Source: Tolypeutes matacus (taxonomy: Eukaryota; Chordata; Mammalia; Cingulata; Chlamyphoridae). From it: a stretch of 64,000 nt of DNA. The notes beneath the pieces were generated by a model that worked only from the letters and a program-made list of their open reading frames with translations, ran no database searches and had not been told where the DNA came from. Positions 1-10,282 of the stretch are shown one piece after another. The first letter of the stretch is position 1. Each line of letters starts with the position of its first letter. The stretch is taken from contig JAKSZT010054566.1 of NCBI GenBank assembly GCA_026826555.1, forward strand, positions 452,037 through 516,036, in the 5' to 3' direction. A program made the position numbers and the translations under genes.

Positions 1-998
1 AAACTCTTGGTTAGTTAAGTCACCCGGGTGGTCCAAGTGTAATTTGGGGATTATGGGAGGTGGTTTTCTATAGATTATTTCAAAAGGGGTTAAATGTTTC
101 AAATAAGGGGTACATCTGGTTCTTAGTAAGGCGAAAGGGAGAAGACTTACCCAACTCTCTCCAGTCTCCAATTTTAATTTAGTTAAAGTTTCCTTTAAAG
201 TCCTATTCATCCTCTCTACCTGTCCTGAGCTCTGAGGCCTGTAAATGCAATGTAATTTTCAGTCTATTTTAAATGCCTCAGCTAGACTTTTGGATATCTT
301 GGCTATGAAAGCCAGGCCATTGTCGGACCCCAACGCCAAGAGTAAGCCAAATCGTGGATTCCCGTCAGGAGGTGCCTGGCGACTATATTGGCAGTCTCAT
401 GCTTGGTGGCAAAAGCTTCAGTCCATCCAGAGTAAGTATCTATAAAGACCAGGAGATATTTATAGCCATATTTGCTTTTTTCAATTTCAGTAAAATCTAA
501 TTCCCAATGTTCCCCTGGTTCATGGCCTCTGATTTGGACCCCTACACTGCGAGAGATTGGAGGCTCTGGGTTGACCTGAGCGGATGCTGAGCAACGGGTT
601 ACCTCTGAGTTGGCGATAGTCTTCAAATCTGGAACATAGAAATGTTTATTAATTAGAGCAATTAATTTCGAGGTACCAAGGTGAGTGCTATAATGGAGGT
701 CCCGGACTAGGGCAATACCCAATGCTTTTGGCAGCAGCAGGCGCCCGTCAGGCAATCGTTGCCAAAGTCCAGCCTCAGTGGTGCAATTCAGTTTTTGTCC
801 TAATTCTTGTTCTTGGTTATAGCTAGGAGAAGTAGGTAGGGCTCGTTGGGGAAGAAGTGGCAAGATTTCGAGTGGTTTCACTTCTCCCAACGCTACCCGC
901 TTCGCAGTTAGATCTGCAAAATCATTCCCTTTCTTGGTGTGACTTGGTTGGGTCTCATGCCCTTTGCAATGGATAATGGCTACTTCTTTAGATTTCAA
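1..998 (-). pseudogene. pol: Integrase, partial at window edge
   Basis: The N-terminal zinc-binding domain keeps its H-x3-H pair (HYSTH), but the C-x2-C pair appears as CSAS, so one cysteine is lost. The catalytic core keeps the first aspartate (ELDFTEI) and second aspartate (VFIDTYSGW). The third catalytic residue, the glutamate in QVERMNRT, is visible at about 205-225 in another frame. The open frame stops near 303, so there is at least one frameshift within the core. The C-terminal domain is cut by the window edge. Confidence 0.88.
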
Positions 999-999
999 T

Positions 1000-2851
1000 A
1001 TAGCTGCTAAAAGGGCTAAAATCTCTTGCTTATTTTTAATTTCTTTTCCAGCCGATGTTAAAAGTCCTCTTTCCTGGTAGAGGGTTCCATGTACCAGGGC
1101 AGTTGCAAATGCATACTGGCTGTCAGTATAGATATTGACTTTCTTACCTTTTGCCCAGTGAAGCGCCTGGGCCAGAGCATTTAGTTTTGTTTTCTGGGCG
1201 GAGGTTCCTTAGGGGGGCAAGGCCTGTGACCAGAGTACTTGATTTTCCATGGTCACTGCTGCGCCTGCATATCTCAGTCCATCTTTCAGATAACTGCTTC
1301 CATCAGTATAAAGCTCGTAGTCTGGGTTTCTAGGGGAGTGTCCCGGAGGTCAGGTCTAGATCCAGTGATAGTCTCTAAAATGCCCAGGCAATCATGGACA
1401 ATTTCTCCATATTTAGAATCTGGCAACAGAGTAGCTGGGTTGAGAGCCGTGGACTTAGAGAAAGTGACTTGAGGGGGATTTAGTAGCAGCACCTGATATT
1501 GAGTAAGACGCGCATTCGAAATCCAACGGTCAGGTGGGGATCTAAGGAGGGCCTCAGTGGTGTGGCCCCCGATAATCTGCAAGTCCTGGCCCAAGGTCAA
1601 TTTCTGTGCTTCCTTGACAAGAAGGGCGGTCGCAGCTATCGCTCTCATGCATGATGGCCATCCTGCAGCTACAGGGTCTAGTTGCTTGGAGAGATAGGCC
1701 ACTGGGCGTTTCCAAGGCCCTAAGGTTTGAGTGAGGACCCCTTTGGCAATCCCCTTCTTTTCAGCTACAAACAGCTGAAAAGGTTTCGTGATGTCGGGTA
1801 GGGCTAAGGCAGGGGCTGAGGCTAAGGCTTGCTTGAGGGCTATAAAGGCCTGTTCTTCCCGAGTCCAATGAAAGTTAGTGTCCTTTACGCCTGTGCGGGT
1901 GTATAAGGGTTTTGCAATTTCAGCAAACCCGAGTATCCAGAGCCTGCAGTAGACTACTGCCCCTAGGAATTCCCGTACCTGGCGCTTGGTGGTTGGAGTT
2001 GGGATATTCAGGATAGCTTCTATCCGTCCCAGAGATAGGGTCCTCTTACCTTCTTCCAGATGGTAGCCCAAATATGTGGCTTTTCACACGCAGATCTGAG
2101 CCTTATTCATGGACACCCGGTAGCCAAGGCGTGCTAATTCAGAGAGCAATACCTTGGTGGTGATAAGGCAATCCTCTTCTGATGCTGCTGCAAGAAGAAG
2201 GTCATCTACATATTGCCAGGAGGTCTCGGCTCAGGGCTTCATCAAAGATGGTTGGAGAATTCTTGAATCCTTGCGGGAGTCTAGTTCAGGTTAGCTGGCC
2301 TGAAAATCCCCCTTCGGGGTCCTTCCACTCAAAGGCGAAGATGGGTTGGCTCTGAGGTGCCAATGGTAAGGTGAAGAAGGCATCTTTCAGGTCCAGTACA
2401 GAATAGAAAGTCCGTCCTGGAGGCAGAGAGCTCAGAAGGGTATAAGGGTTAGGTACAGTGGGGTGAATGGTTTCAACCCTCCTATTGACTTCTGTTAGAT
2501 TTTGTACTGGTTTATAATCTTCGGTCCCTGGCTTTTTACTGGTAAAAGGGGGGTATTCCAGGGTGATTGGCAGGGAGTCAGTATCCCCGCTTCTCTTAAT
2601 CTCTTGATATGTTTCGCTATGCCTTCCCTTGCCTTCTGAGGTATAGGGTATTGCTTGACTTGGATGGGGAGAGCAGTACTCATGAGTTGCACAATAATAG
2701 GAGGTTGATGCAAAGCCAATCCTGGCGGGTTGCTCTCTGCCCAGACCCCGGGGATTTTAGTAAGTAGTTCCTGGATATAGCTTTCTCCTATAGCCCCCTT
2801 GGGCTCTTGTTCAAATAGAATATATTCTTCGGAGATAGGGACAGTTAACAT
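1000..2851 (-). pseudogene. pol: Reverse transcriptase and RNase H, broken
   Basis: The N-terminal reverse transcriptase (2851-2495) includes the gammaretroviral [13 protein letters not shown] block, after which the frame is lost. The catalytic YVDD motif is intact in DNA at 2212-2201. A long open frame at 2071-1286 carries the polymerase thumb and connection domain ([34 protein letters not shown]). The RNase H motif YTDGSS lies at about 1303-1286 but in a shifted frame, and a second TDSQYA block is at about 1135. A TAA at about 1210 interrupts RNase H, and the usual catalytic glutamate block reads TKLNAL. At least three frame disruptions make it non-coding. Confidence 0.9.
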
Positions 2852-3216
2852 AATGATTGAGGGAACTGATCTCCCAGTTGCAAAATTGTTTCCCCATCTT
2901 TAAAAGAAATGGTTGCCTTTAAATTTTGCAGCAAGTCTCGGCCTAAAAGGGGGTATGGGCATTCTGGCATTACTAAGAAGGAATGGGTAATAGTACCCTT
3001 TCCTAAGTCAGTAATTCGGGCTTGAGTCCAGAGGTAAGATTTCGGTTTTCCTGTAGCCCCTATGGTAGAAGTCTTCTGGGATGAAAGTTCCCCGGTTGTC
3101 TCTTGGAGAATTGAAAAGGTGGCCCCCGTGTCTTCTAGGAATTCAGTTGGCTTCCCTTCAACTGTTAACTTTTTCATGGGTTCCTGGGGGCCAAGCTCGA
3201 AGGAATCCTGACCCCC
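2845..3216 (-). pseudogene. pro: Retroviral protease domain
   Basis: The domain lies directly downstream of the gag stop and in the same frame. The aspartic protease signature LEDTGATFS is present at about 3140-3110, followed by a flap-like region and LLGRDLL at about 2950, which is the conserved C-terminal protease motif. No stop is seen within the domain, but the open frame ends near 2845, where the reverse transcriptase continues in a different frame. The position after an in-frame TGA implies original expression by stop-codon read-through, as in gammaretroviruses. Confidence 0.85.
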
Positions 3217-4779
3217 TCAATCTTCAGTTTCTACTAAGAGGCAGGCCGGTTCCTTAGGTTCCTGAGCCCTTCTGCCTATCAACTTATGACAATCCTTTTT
3301 TCAGTGCCCCATTCCCTTGCAAAAGGCACATTGGTTCTTCTTTAGGTCTCCTCTCTCCGGCCGTGCCTTGGAGGGATGGGGTTTCCGGGTTGGTGCTGTC
3401 AGCAAGATTCGTGAGTGCTGCTTGGTTTGTTTCCGAATAGGATCTTTTCTATTTTGGAAAACTTTCTGAGTTATTTCTACCAATTCACTTCTAGCTTTTC
3501 CTTCAAACTCTTCTTGCTTTTGAAGTTTTTTTCTAATATCTGGGGCCGACTGAGAGACGAACGCCATGTTTACCATTCGTCTGTTATTTTCATCTTCTGG
3601 GTCTAAGGGGGTGTACATTCGATATGCCTCCAATAATCTCTCTAAGAAAGCAGCCGGGGACTCGTCCTTACCCTGCATGACTGCACTAACCTTAGTTAAA
3701 TTAGTAGGCTTTTTAGCTGTAGCCTTTAGACCCCTAAGTAGAGACTGGTGATAGTGGCGCAAGGCTTTCATCCCTACATCAGTGTTAGGGTTCCAATGAG
3801 GAGGAGTCAAAGGGAGTGATTCCTCTAATTCATCCCTCCTAGTCTGGCAGTCTCCCTCATTGTCCCCCAAGATAATCTTAGCAGCCTTCCGATGGATTCT
3901 CTCTCTCTCTTCAGAAGTGAACAAAGTTTGTAAAATCTGTTGACAATCATCCCATTGAGGCTGATTTGTGCGGAAAATAGTTTCCAAAAGCGAAATCAGC
4001 CTCTGGGGGTCCTCTGAAAAAGGAGGGTTCTGGTGTTTCCAATTATAGAGATCAGAGGTGGAAAATGGGACATAAATCATTCGAGTATGGCCCGGAGGCG
4101 CTCCTGGTTGAGGAGGAACTTCCCTGAGCGGCAACAGGGGCACTGAAGAATCAGGCCCTGGTGGAGGGGGCTGATAGGGAGTTTCCCCTCTCGTGTGGGG
4201 AGGACTCTGGACTTCCCCTTGGGGTGAGCGCCCTGGGACCTGTTGCTGCGAGGGAGTTCTTGGGTAAGGCCTTGGGTAATTGGGGGGGGGGGGTTAAATA
4301 AGCTTTCAGCTATATCAGCAGTTTCCCCCTGGCAGAACAGGATATAAACGGGGTTTTTGTTTCTCTGGTTTTTCATCTTTATTTTCTTTCGGGGGATCCC
4401 GTATCCCTTGAGGTTTCGGGGCAGTTACTAAAATGGTTTTTCCGCCTATTCTTACATACATATCCCCCTTCCTTGGTTTCTGGCATTTCTGGATATAATC
4501 TACTTTATCATACACAGTGTCAATCCAAACATCTATATAAACCCTCTGGTCGGGGTGGGGAACCCCATAAACAACAGACTGTACAGCAAACAACAGAGAT
4601 AAATTAAATGAGCCTTCCGAAGGCCAATCTATTCGGAAGGCTGGCCATTCAAGTTCACAGAGGGTCCGTAGGAAGCCTGGATCTGGCTTCCCATAGTCAC
4701 AGGACCTCTTAAAGAAATCAGAAAAATTAGCAAGAATGCATTCAAGAGGAGTCCGCGGAGTGGATTTTCCTTGTCCCAT
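3217..4779 (-). pseudogene. gag: Degenerate gag (matrix, p12-like, capsid, nucleocapsid)
   Basis: Gag is the retroviral structural polyprotein. The start is the ATG at 4779, giving MGQGKS, whose glycine-2 is the usual myristoylation site. Matrix homology runs to about 4330. There the frame is lost at a run of G residues near 4281-4292, and a proline-rich stretch continues in another frame before the first frame resumes near 4143. A capsid domain follows (about 4090-3450). Nucleocapsid has a single CCHC finger (CAFCKGMGH, about 3330-3301) interrupted by a TGA at 3303-3301, where the family normally has a tryptophan codon. The terminal stop is TGA at 3219-3217, in frame with protease. The coding potential is broken by at least one frameshift pair and one stop. 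Confidence 0.9.
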
Positions 4780-5148
4780 CCTGTTAGGGTTGAAACAGTT
4801 AAAACACCAAGAAACACTGAACATAGACAGACAAACGAACAAAACACTGGAGACTAGTCTCACTCCCACTCACACAGCCAAATACCAAAGTGAAACCCAA
4901 TGGTTTCCAAAATCAGGAGAGGGCGTCCCGTCCCTGATTCAGGGTGTGCAGTACCGCGGCGTCCCACCTGCAACAGCCCCCACAAATGCTCCGGAGCCAA
5001 CACAAAAGGGAGAATCCCTTACCAGATTCCTCGTGGCCACTGTCCTAGTCCGAATCAGATCATGAATCGAAAGCAAAGGTGAGGAAGTGGAGGCACTTCC
5101 CGCTTAGTCTGAGGAGGTCGACCCCAATTAAGGGGGACCTCGCGGTTG

Positions 5149-5166
5149 ATCTCGCTGGGGCCTCCA
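5149..5166 (-). other. Retroviral primer-binding site, closest to tRNA-Gln
   Basis: The minus strand reads TGGAGGCCCCAGCGAGAT two bases after the LTR terminus. By eye it matches the complement of the mammalian tRNA-Gln 3' end at 15 of 18 positions, and matches the tRNA-Pro site of classical murine-type gammaretroviruses less well. The primer assignment is an inference from remembered tRNA sequences. Confidence 0.6.
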
Positions 5167-5168
5167 AA

Positions 5169-5616
5169 TGTTGTAACCCAGGAGATCGACCACACTCAGA
5201 CTTTAACCACTTTTATGAAGTTTATTGAGCTAAGCCCGTGGGTGTCTGCAACACCTCTCATGCAGGAGAGAACTGCAGCCCCTAGGTTCTAAAATGGCTC
5301 CCTTATATAGGGGGTTGCAGATGCAGTTTGCAAGCAAGCAGGATGTACAGAAGGGAATTTTGGCAGTTAGCTAGAATTTTGGCAGTTAGCTAGCGTTTGC
5401 ACAGGAGGCCCTGATAGCCTGGGGCATAGCTGCAGGGTTAAGATGTCCTTGCAGGATTGTTCAAGGGAGGGGAGGTTGTGTGCTTGTCTGTCCTTGCAAG
5501 ATTGTTCAAGGGAGGGGAGGTTGTGTGCTTTTCAGATAGGACAGTGGAAAATTTTCTTTTCTACGTTACTCTGGTTGCCATGAAGGCCTATGGGTAGGCT
5601 AATTTAGGGTTCAACA
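5169..5616 (-). repeat. 5' LTR of the provirus
   Basis: This 448-bp LTR reads from TGTTGAACCC (5616) to GGGTTACAACA (5169) on the minus strand, giving TG...CA ends and short imperfect inverted repeats. A TATA-like TATATAAG lies at about 5303-5310. An AATAAA polyadenylation signal lies at 5226-5221, about 80 bases downstream on the minus strand. The primer-binding site starts two bases beyond the 3' end, which fixes the boundary. A near-perfect direct repeat of about 46 bases (TCCTTGCA...GTGTGCTT) lies at about 5440-5530 inside U3. Confidence 0.88.
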
Positions 5617-6019
5617 CCAGGGCTTGATTCTCTCTGGGCTCAGGCTTGCATCTCTCCACAAATTCAGCTGTAGACTATCAGGCAAATGGTTTGTCTCTCT
5701 TCCTGGGCCCTCTGCCATGTCTGTGGAGCTGTCTCTATTCCTCTGTGTTCTTCTGTGTGTTTACTTCCCTGGCTTCAGCTCAAACCTCCCACCTCCTTTC
5801 TCTGTGGTTCAGTCTCTCTGTGAGTCCCCGCCTGCCAAAGGGGCAGGGACTCAATATCCTACTGATGTGGCCCAATCAAAGCCATTATCATTACTTAATC
5901 AACTGAAAGTCGAATCTTCTGAATCCAGCATAATCTAATATGCCCAGAGGAAAAGACCAGTTCACAAACATAATCCAATATCTATTTTTGTAATTCATAA
6001 ACAATATCAAATTGCTACA
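5617..6019 (-). repeat. Older solo LTR interrupted by the provirus
   Basis: This is antisense to, and recognisably related to, the LTRs at 39.05, 56.16 and 58.86 kb. Shared blocks include the TGTAGACTATCAGGCAAATG segment and the terminal AAATTGCTACA. The outer end is at 6019. The inner end abuts the provirus LTR, so the provirus integrated into it and the missing half should lie beyond the left edge of the window. Confidence 0.7.
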
Positions 6020-7480
6020 GCATCCATCTCACAAAGCTAGACAAATAACCAAATAAACCCTAAACCAGTATAAAAAAAGCAGTTAACACAACTAAAATTG
6101 GAACTTAATGATTAGTAACCAAAGTAGTACTCTTTAGGGAAAGATTTTTCTGTGGAAGGTACATTTCCATTAACTAAAGAAGCAATTATTACAACTAGAG
6201 GTAGTGTTTAGTGATTAGGAAACAAAACAATAATCTCTACCCAAAGATTTTGTGTGTTTTTATTCCCTGTAAAAAGTACATTAATATTCATTTGACTTTA
6301 GTAAATTTAATCAAGATAAAAATAAGAAAGATTACAACATTATAGAATCATTAATTAGAAAGGGGTACATCCACAAATATGGTAGAGGTTTTTCAAATTA
6401 AAAGGTAGTTTTTTATAATTTTATTCTAGTATATTTTGAAATAATAGAGAATGAATTATTTTTCCAGAAATATATATATCAAAGTTGATCTAATATGATG
6501 TAGAAAACCTGAATAAACCAAAAATAAATAAATATAAGGAAGTTTCTGTTTAAAAACCATCTTAGAAGTTGGGACATCTTCATATAAAATTGAAAAATGG
6601 AGATTATTTGACAGAATTTTATGAGCTCATTTTTATATGATTAATTAATGATGATAACAAATGCCTATGAGGATAGCTTCTAAAAATCAAAGGCTAGATG
6701 AGTTTCCCTTATGAAAATAAACTCAGAAATTCTAAATATATTATCAGCCAACTGAAATTATGGCTTAGAAAGTCATTTATCTGAAATAATCAGGTCTAGT
6801 CTATTGTGGTTTAATTATAACTCTAGATTCTAGATGAATGACCAAAATTATGGTTCTAATCCTTGTAGATTTATTTGTTTTTCTAAACTTTATGTAGCTT
6901 TATGCATGGGATGAATTATAGATACCTGATTTTTATTCGACTCTATAAAACATGTTTTGTTTTGTTTCCTCACATTTTACTTTTTTGAAAGTAGGACACT
7001 GCTTTCTTTTGGTGGCTATTTTCAATCACTTTTAGCCAGATGCCACTAATGATTTCCATTTTTGCGAATGGAAGCCTTTATTTTTGTACAAAATGACGTA
7101 CCCCTCAGGCCAAAGCACTACCTTGAATTCCTTTGCTTGTGTTTTCTAATTTATATAAGCAACCATTTGTAATTGCTCAATTAATAGATTATATACACTT
7201 TGAATGGTATACTTAACGCCCATTCACTCTCCATGGTTGTAACAATGTTCAGTTCAGTTAATAGAATTCCCTACATTTCTATGTCTAGTATGTATTTCAG
7301 TATTTACTTTCCTGATTACTACTGAATTCAGTATCTTTCAGATGAAATTATTGACGATTTATGTGTATTTACTGTGATTTTTTCTAATTTTCTTTTTCCC
7401 ACTTTATTAATTTTTTATTGCACTTTAGGATTTTTATACTATTGTATTTAGTATTCTAACTCTTTGTTTTATATAATGCT
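6020..7480. other. AT-rich intergenic DNA, no feature seen
   Basis: No long open frame, structured RNA or recognisable repeat was identified. The sequence is AT-rich with short poly-A and poly-T tracts. Confidence 0.5.
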
Positions 7481-8130
7481 CTTATCTTTTCCCAGACTGT
7501 GAATGGTATTATAGCTCTGTTTCATGCTTCCTCTTACTATCTTGATATTTTCTTTCCTCTTACCTACATTTAAAATTTGGATATAGTAAAGTTTCTTACA
7601 ATAAAAATACCCCCTCATTTTAAAATGCCATTTTACTGTCTTTTGATAATTAATATACTTTTCTCCTTTAATCAATTGACAGATTTCTTGCTTTTAAACA
7701 TTCTTGGAATAAATTCCTGTTCAGCCATGGTATATTATTTTTTTTGGTACACTGCTCCATTCCATTTGTTAATGCTTTATTTAACATTTTTGCACCTATA
7801 TTTATGAGGGATTTTACTATAATTATAATGTTTGTTTTTTTTTTAAAGATTTTATTTATTTATTCATTTATCCCCCCCTTGCTGCCTGTGCTCGCCGATC
7901 AGCCAACCACGCCGTGCGGGCGGGCCCGCCCTCACCAGGAGGCCCCGGGAACCGAACCCGGGGCCTCCCATATGGTAAACGGGAGCCCCACTGATTGAGC
8001 CACAGCTGCCTCCCAATTATAATGTTTTGATATTATAATTATTATCTTTAAAAAGTTTGGTAGACTTTTGATTCCAGCTAAGGTGAAGTAACAGACCAGA
8101 TTTACCCTTACACCTGAAATGACCATTAAA
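7480..8130 (-). repeat. Degenerate L1 ORF2 fragment hosting a SINE
   Basis: The segments CTTGGAATAAATTCCTG and TTTGCACCTATATTTATGAGGG are decayed versions of antisense L1 ORF2 text that recurs in better copies at 35.8 and 57.8 kb. The SINE at 7834-8014 is inserted here. Confidence 0.5.
7834..8014 (-). mobile_element. Young tRNA-derived SINE (armadillo type), antisense
   Basis: On the minus strand it begins GGGAGGCAGCTGTGGCTCA, has a B-box-like GGTTCGGTTCCC, a GC-rich linker and an AAATAAATAAA tail. A perfect 13-bp target duplication AATTATAATGTTT flanks it at 7821-7833 and 8015-8027. It closely resembles the sense copy at 31.63 kb, which suggests recent activity. Confidence 0.9.
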
Positions 8131-8889
8131 AAAAAAAGAGAATCTAGTGGTTTAAGACACTATATATCAGGTATAGAAGTACAGTGATCCCTGAAAGACA
8201 GGAAACAATTGAGATGAACCCTACAATTGCCCTAGCTTACTGCCTTGAGAAGGTGCCCAACCCTCAGCACAGTTAGGAAGCACTGAGGTTGAGTCAGTGG
8301 ATCCCATGTATTGAGACAGGGCTGAGAGTCTGCAGATAGCAAGGTAGCTAGAGTTCATAGTACAGAATACCAAGTAAGGAGGAGAAAGCTACACAGAGAG
8401 AGAACCCCAGAGATGTGTAGAATGCTCCCCTCAAGTATTCAGCCCAACACTGATCAGTTCCTGAATGTGAGGAAACTAGGGAAAGAACAATCCAGGAGGA
8501 ATGGTGCCCCTTTCAGGGGTTCCCAAAACTTTCGCCTCTTTTTGCCTTTTTGGAACGCTTATTAACAAGCTATTTATAGGTGGTTATAGAAGTTTTGCTG
8601 TAATGAAAGGAAGTGGGCTAAAGCAGCAGGTGAAGACTTGAGGTCTCGGGTGCAAATGTTCAGAACTTTAATTCCTAAGCTGTACTTGTAAATGCAGCAG
8701 CATGATGAATTGTGGGCCATTCGTCCGTGAACAGGAATGACGTGATACCCTTTTCTATGGACACTTGGTAGCTCTACATTACCTCACAGTGTCTTTTACT
8801 CTGCATCTTAATACTGCTGGATATCAAGGAAGCAGGAGTAGGAAAGAGGGTGCTAACTAAAAAATATAGTAAGAAAAAAAATAAATATT

Positions 8890-9085
8890 TGCTGAAGACC
8901 TGCCAAATGCTAGGCAATTTATATTCATTATCTCACTTAATCCTCAGAAGAACACTGAGTGGTCCATTTTGTAACTTGGATTTGCAGATGAGGGCGTTAA
9001 GGCCATGTGATCCCAGGCAACTCGTCCAATTTAATAAATGTCTGGTTCTAAAGGCTGGACTCTACAGCTATACTCTGGTAGGACC
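8890..9085 (+). repeat. MIR-like ancient SINE fragment
   Basis: The blocks CTCACTTAATCCTCAGAAGA, GCAGATGAGGGCGTTAAGGC and CCCAGGCAACTCGTCCAA follow the order of the MIR core (TCACTTAATCCTCA, GATGAGGAAACTGAGGC, CAAGGTCACACAGC). It is strongly diverged, as expected for a pan-mammalian element. Confidence 0.65.
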
Positions 9086-9689
9086 CACAATTTTGAAAAG
9101 AAAGATTTTCTGTTTCAGTTTCTAAGTGGTGGTAACAAATGGCAGACTTCTGGCACTGAAGTAATGGAGTTGACTTTCTGTTTAAGTGTAGAACATGAAC
9201 CTATTATGATTTCTGAGGGTTTATTGGGTGGTCATTACAAAAGCATATTCCTGGTATAAAGAATGTATCTTTTCTGTCCCTAGAACACTTAAAATGTAGT
9301 AGATTTTAGTAAATGTTTTCTGAAACTATATGAATAACTTGTCTAATAAAATTATATTCCAAATATAATAAATTCTAGAATTGAAAGAAATATAGAGCCT
9401 TTCTTTTACCAGGGATAATGGAAACATGTAGAAATCAGGCAACTAAAACCTCAGATACCAGTCTTGGTCAGTGGACAGTGCCGAGACTGAGATATCTAAC
9501 TTCTGGTCCATCCAGACTAATGCCTCATATTGCTGAACTACAACCTTGTTTTATGGAAGACTTTGTCTGGAAACCCTTAACAATAAACTGACTGCTCCTG
9601 ATCTTTTTAGTTCCCATTCATATATGTTTCTAAGTCTAGTTAAACTTATAGATCATTGTAATGTTGATACATTATACATTGTGTTACTG

Positions 9690-10060
9690 ACCGCTTTGGG
9701 TTGGACCCTTGAAATGGGTCTCCTCTCTGGTATTGCTCTTGCCAATTGAGTGAGACCATATTTGGTAAAGCAGCGCAGAAACTTTATTCTTTGATCAAAG
9801 AACGGAGAAGGGTGGACTCATGTCCAAAAGACACTTTCTTCCTGAAGGGAGATATGTGGGGTCCTTTTATTTGGGGGTTTGGGGTGAGTTGGGAAGGGGT
9901 AGTTTGGGCATGCATAGATGACCTCCTTCTGCAGTGCACCCGTTGCTTCTTACTCCCAGTGCTGCATTGGGTCTGGGCTGCTTCTGTGTTTCTGGGCATC
10001 TGACGCTTCATGCCCGGAAAAGAGCATAACTGCGAAAAAAGTGTTAAAAGCTTCAAGCAA
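9690..10060 (-). repeat. Possible LTR fragment
   Basis: An antisense AATAAA-like signal lies in ACTTTATTCTTTG near 9780, followed by about 250 bases of moderately GC-rich sequence. This resembles an LTR in layout, but clear ends were not found and I cannot name the family. Confidence 0.3.
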
Positions 10061-10282
10061 ACTGGATTAGATATTTATTTATTTATTTATTTTTTCTTAT
10101 TTCATTGGATTAGATATCTTAACTATGTGGTTACCATCATCTTACATCCAGCTTCTGAAAGCAAGCGTTGCTTAGGCAACAAGTTTAGATGGAATTTTCC
10201 ATGGCCTGTATAGCTTGTTGATACTTGTACTGTTGATACATCATATGTGTATCATACATTGTAATAATGATACATCATAGAG

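Larger units (their letters stand above)
1..5616 (-). mobile_element. Endogenous class I (gammaretrovirus-like) provirus, 5' part
   Basis: Read on the minus strand, the order is LTR, primer-binding site, gag, protease, reverse transcriptase, RNase H and integrase, the order of a simple retrovirus. Gag and protease share one frame and are separated by a stop, which is the gammaretroviral read-through arrangement. Matrix, capsid, one CCHC zinc finger, DTGA protease, YVDD polymerase and DDE integrase motifs are all recognisable, so it is more than a solo LTR. It is broken by several frameshifts and stops and cannot encode its proteins as it stands. The integrase C-terminus, env and 3' LTR would lie left of base 1 and are not seen. 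It is inserted into an older LTR whose remainder begins at 5617. Confidence 0.93.

Noticed and set aside
4736..5082. Plus-strand open frames overlapping the gag start and leader
   Set aside because: They are shadows of the minus-strand gag and leader and show no independent domain.
7834..8014. Functional tRNA gene
   Set aside because: The head resembles tRNA A and B boxes, but the GC-rich linker, A-tail and target duplications identify a SINE.
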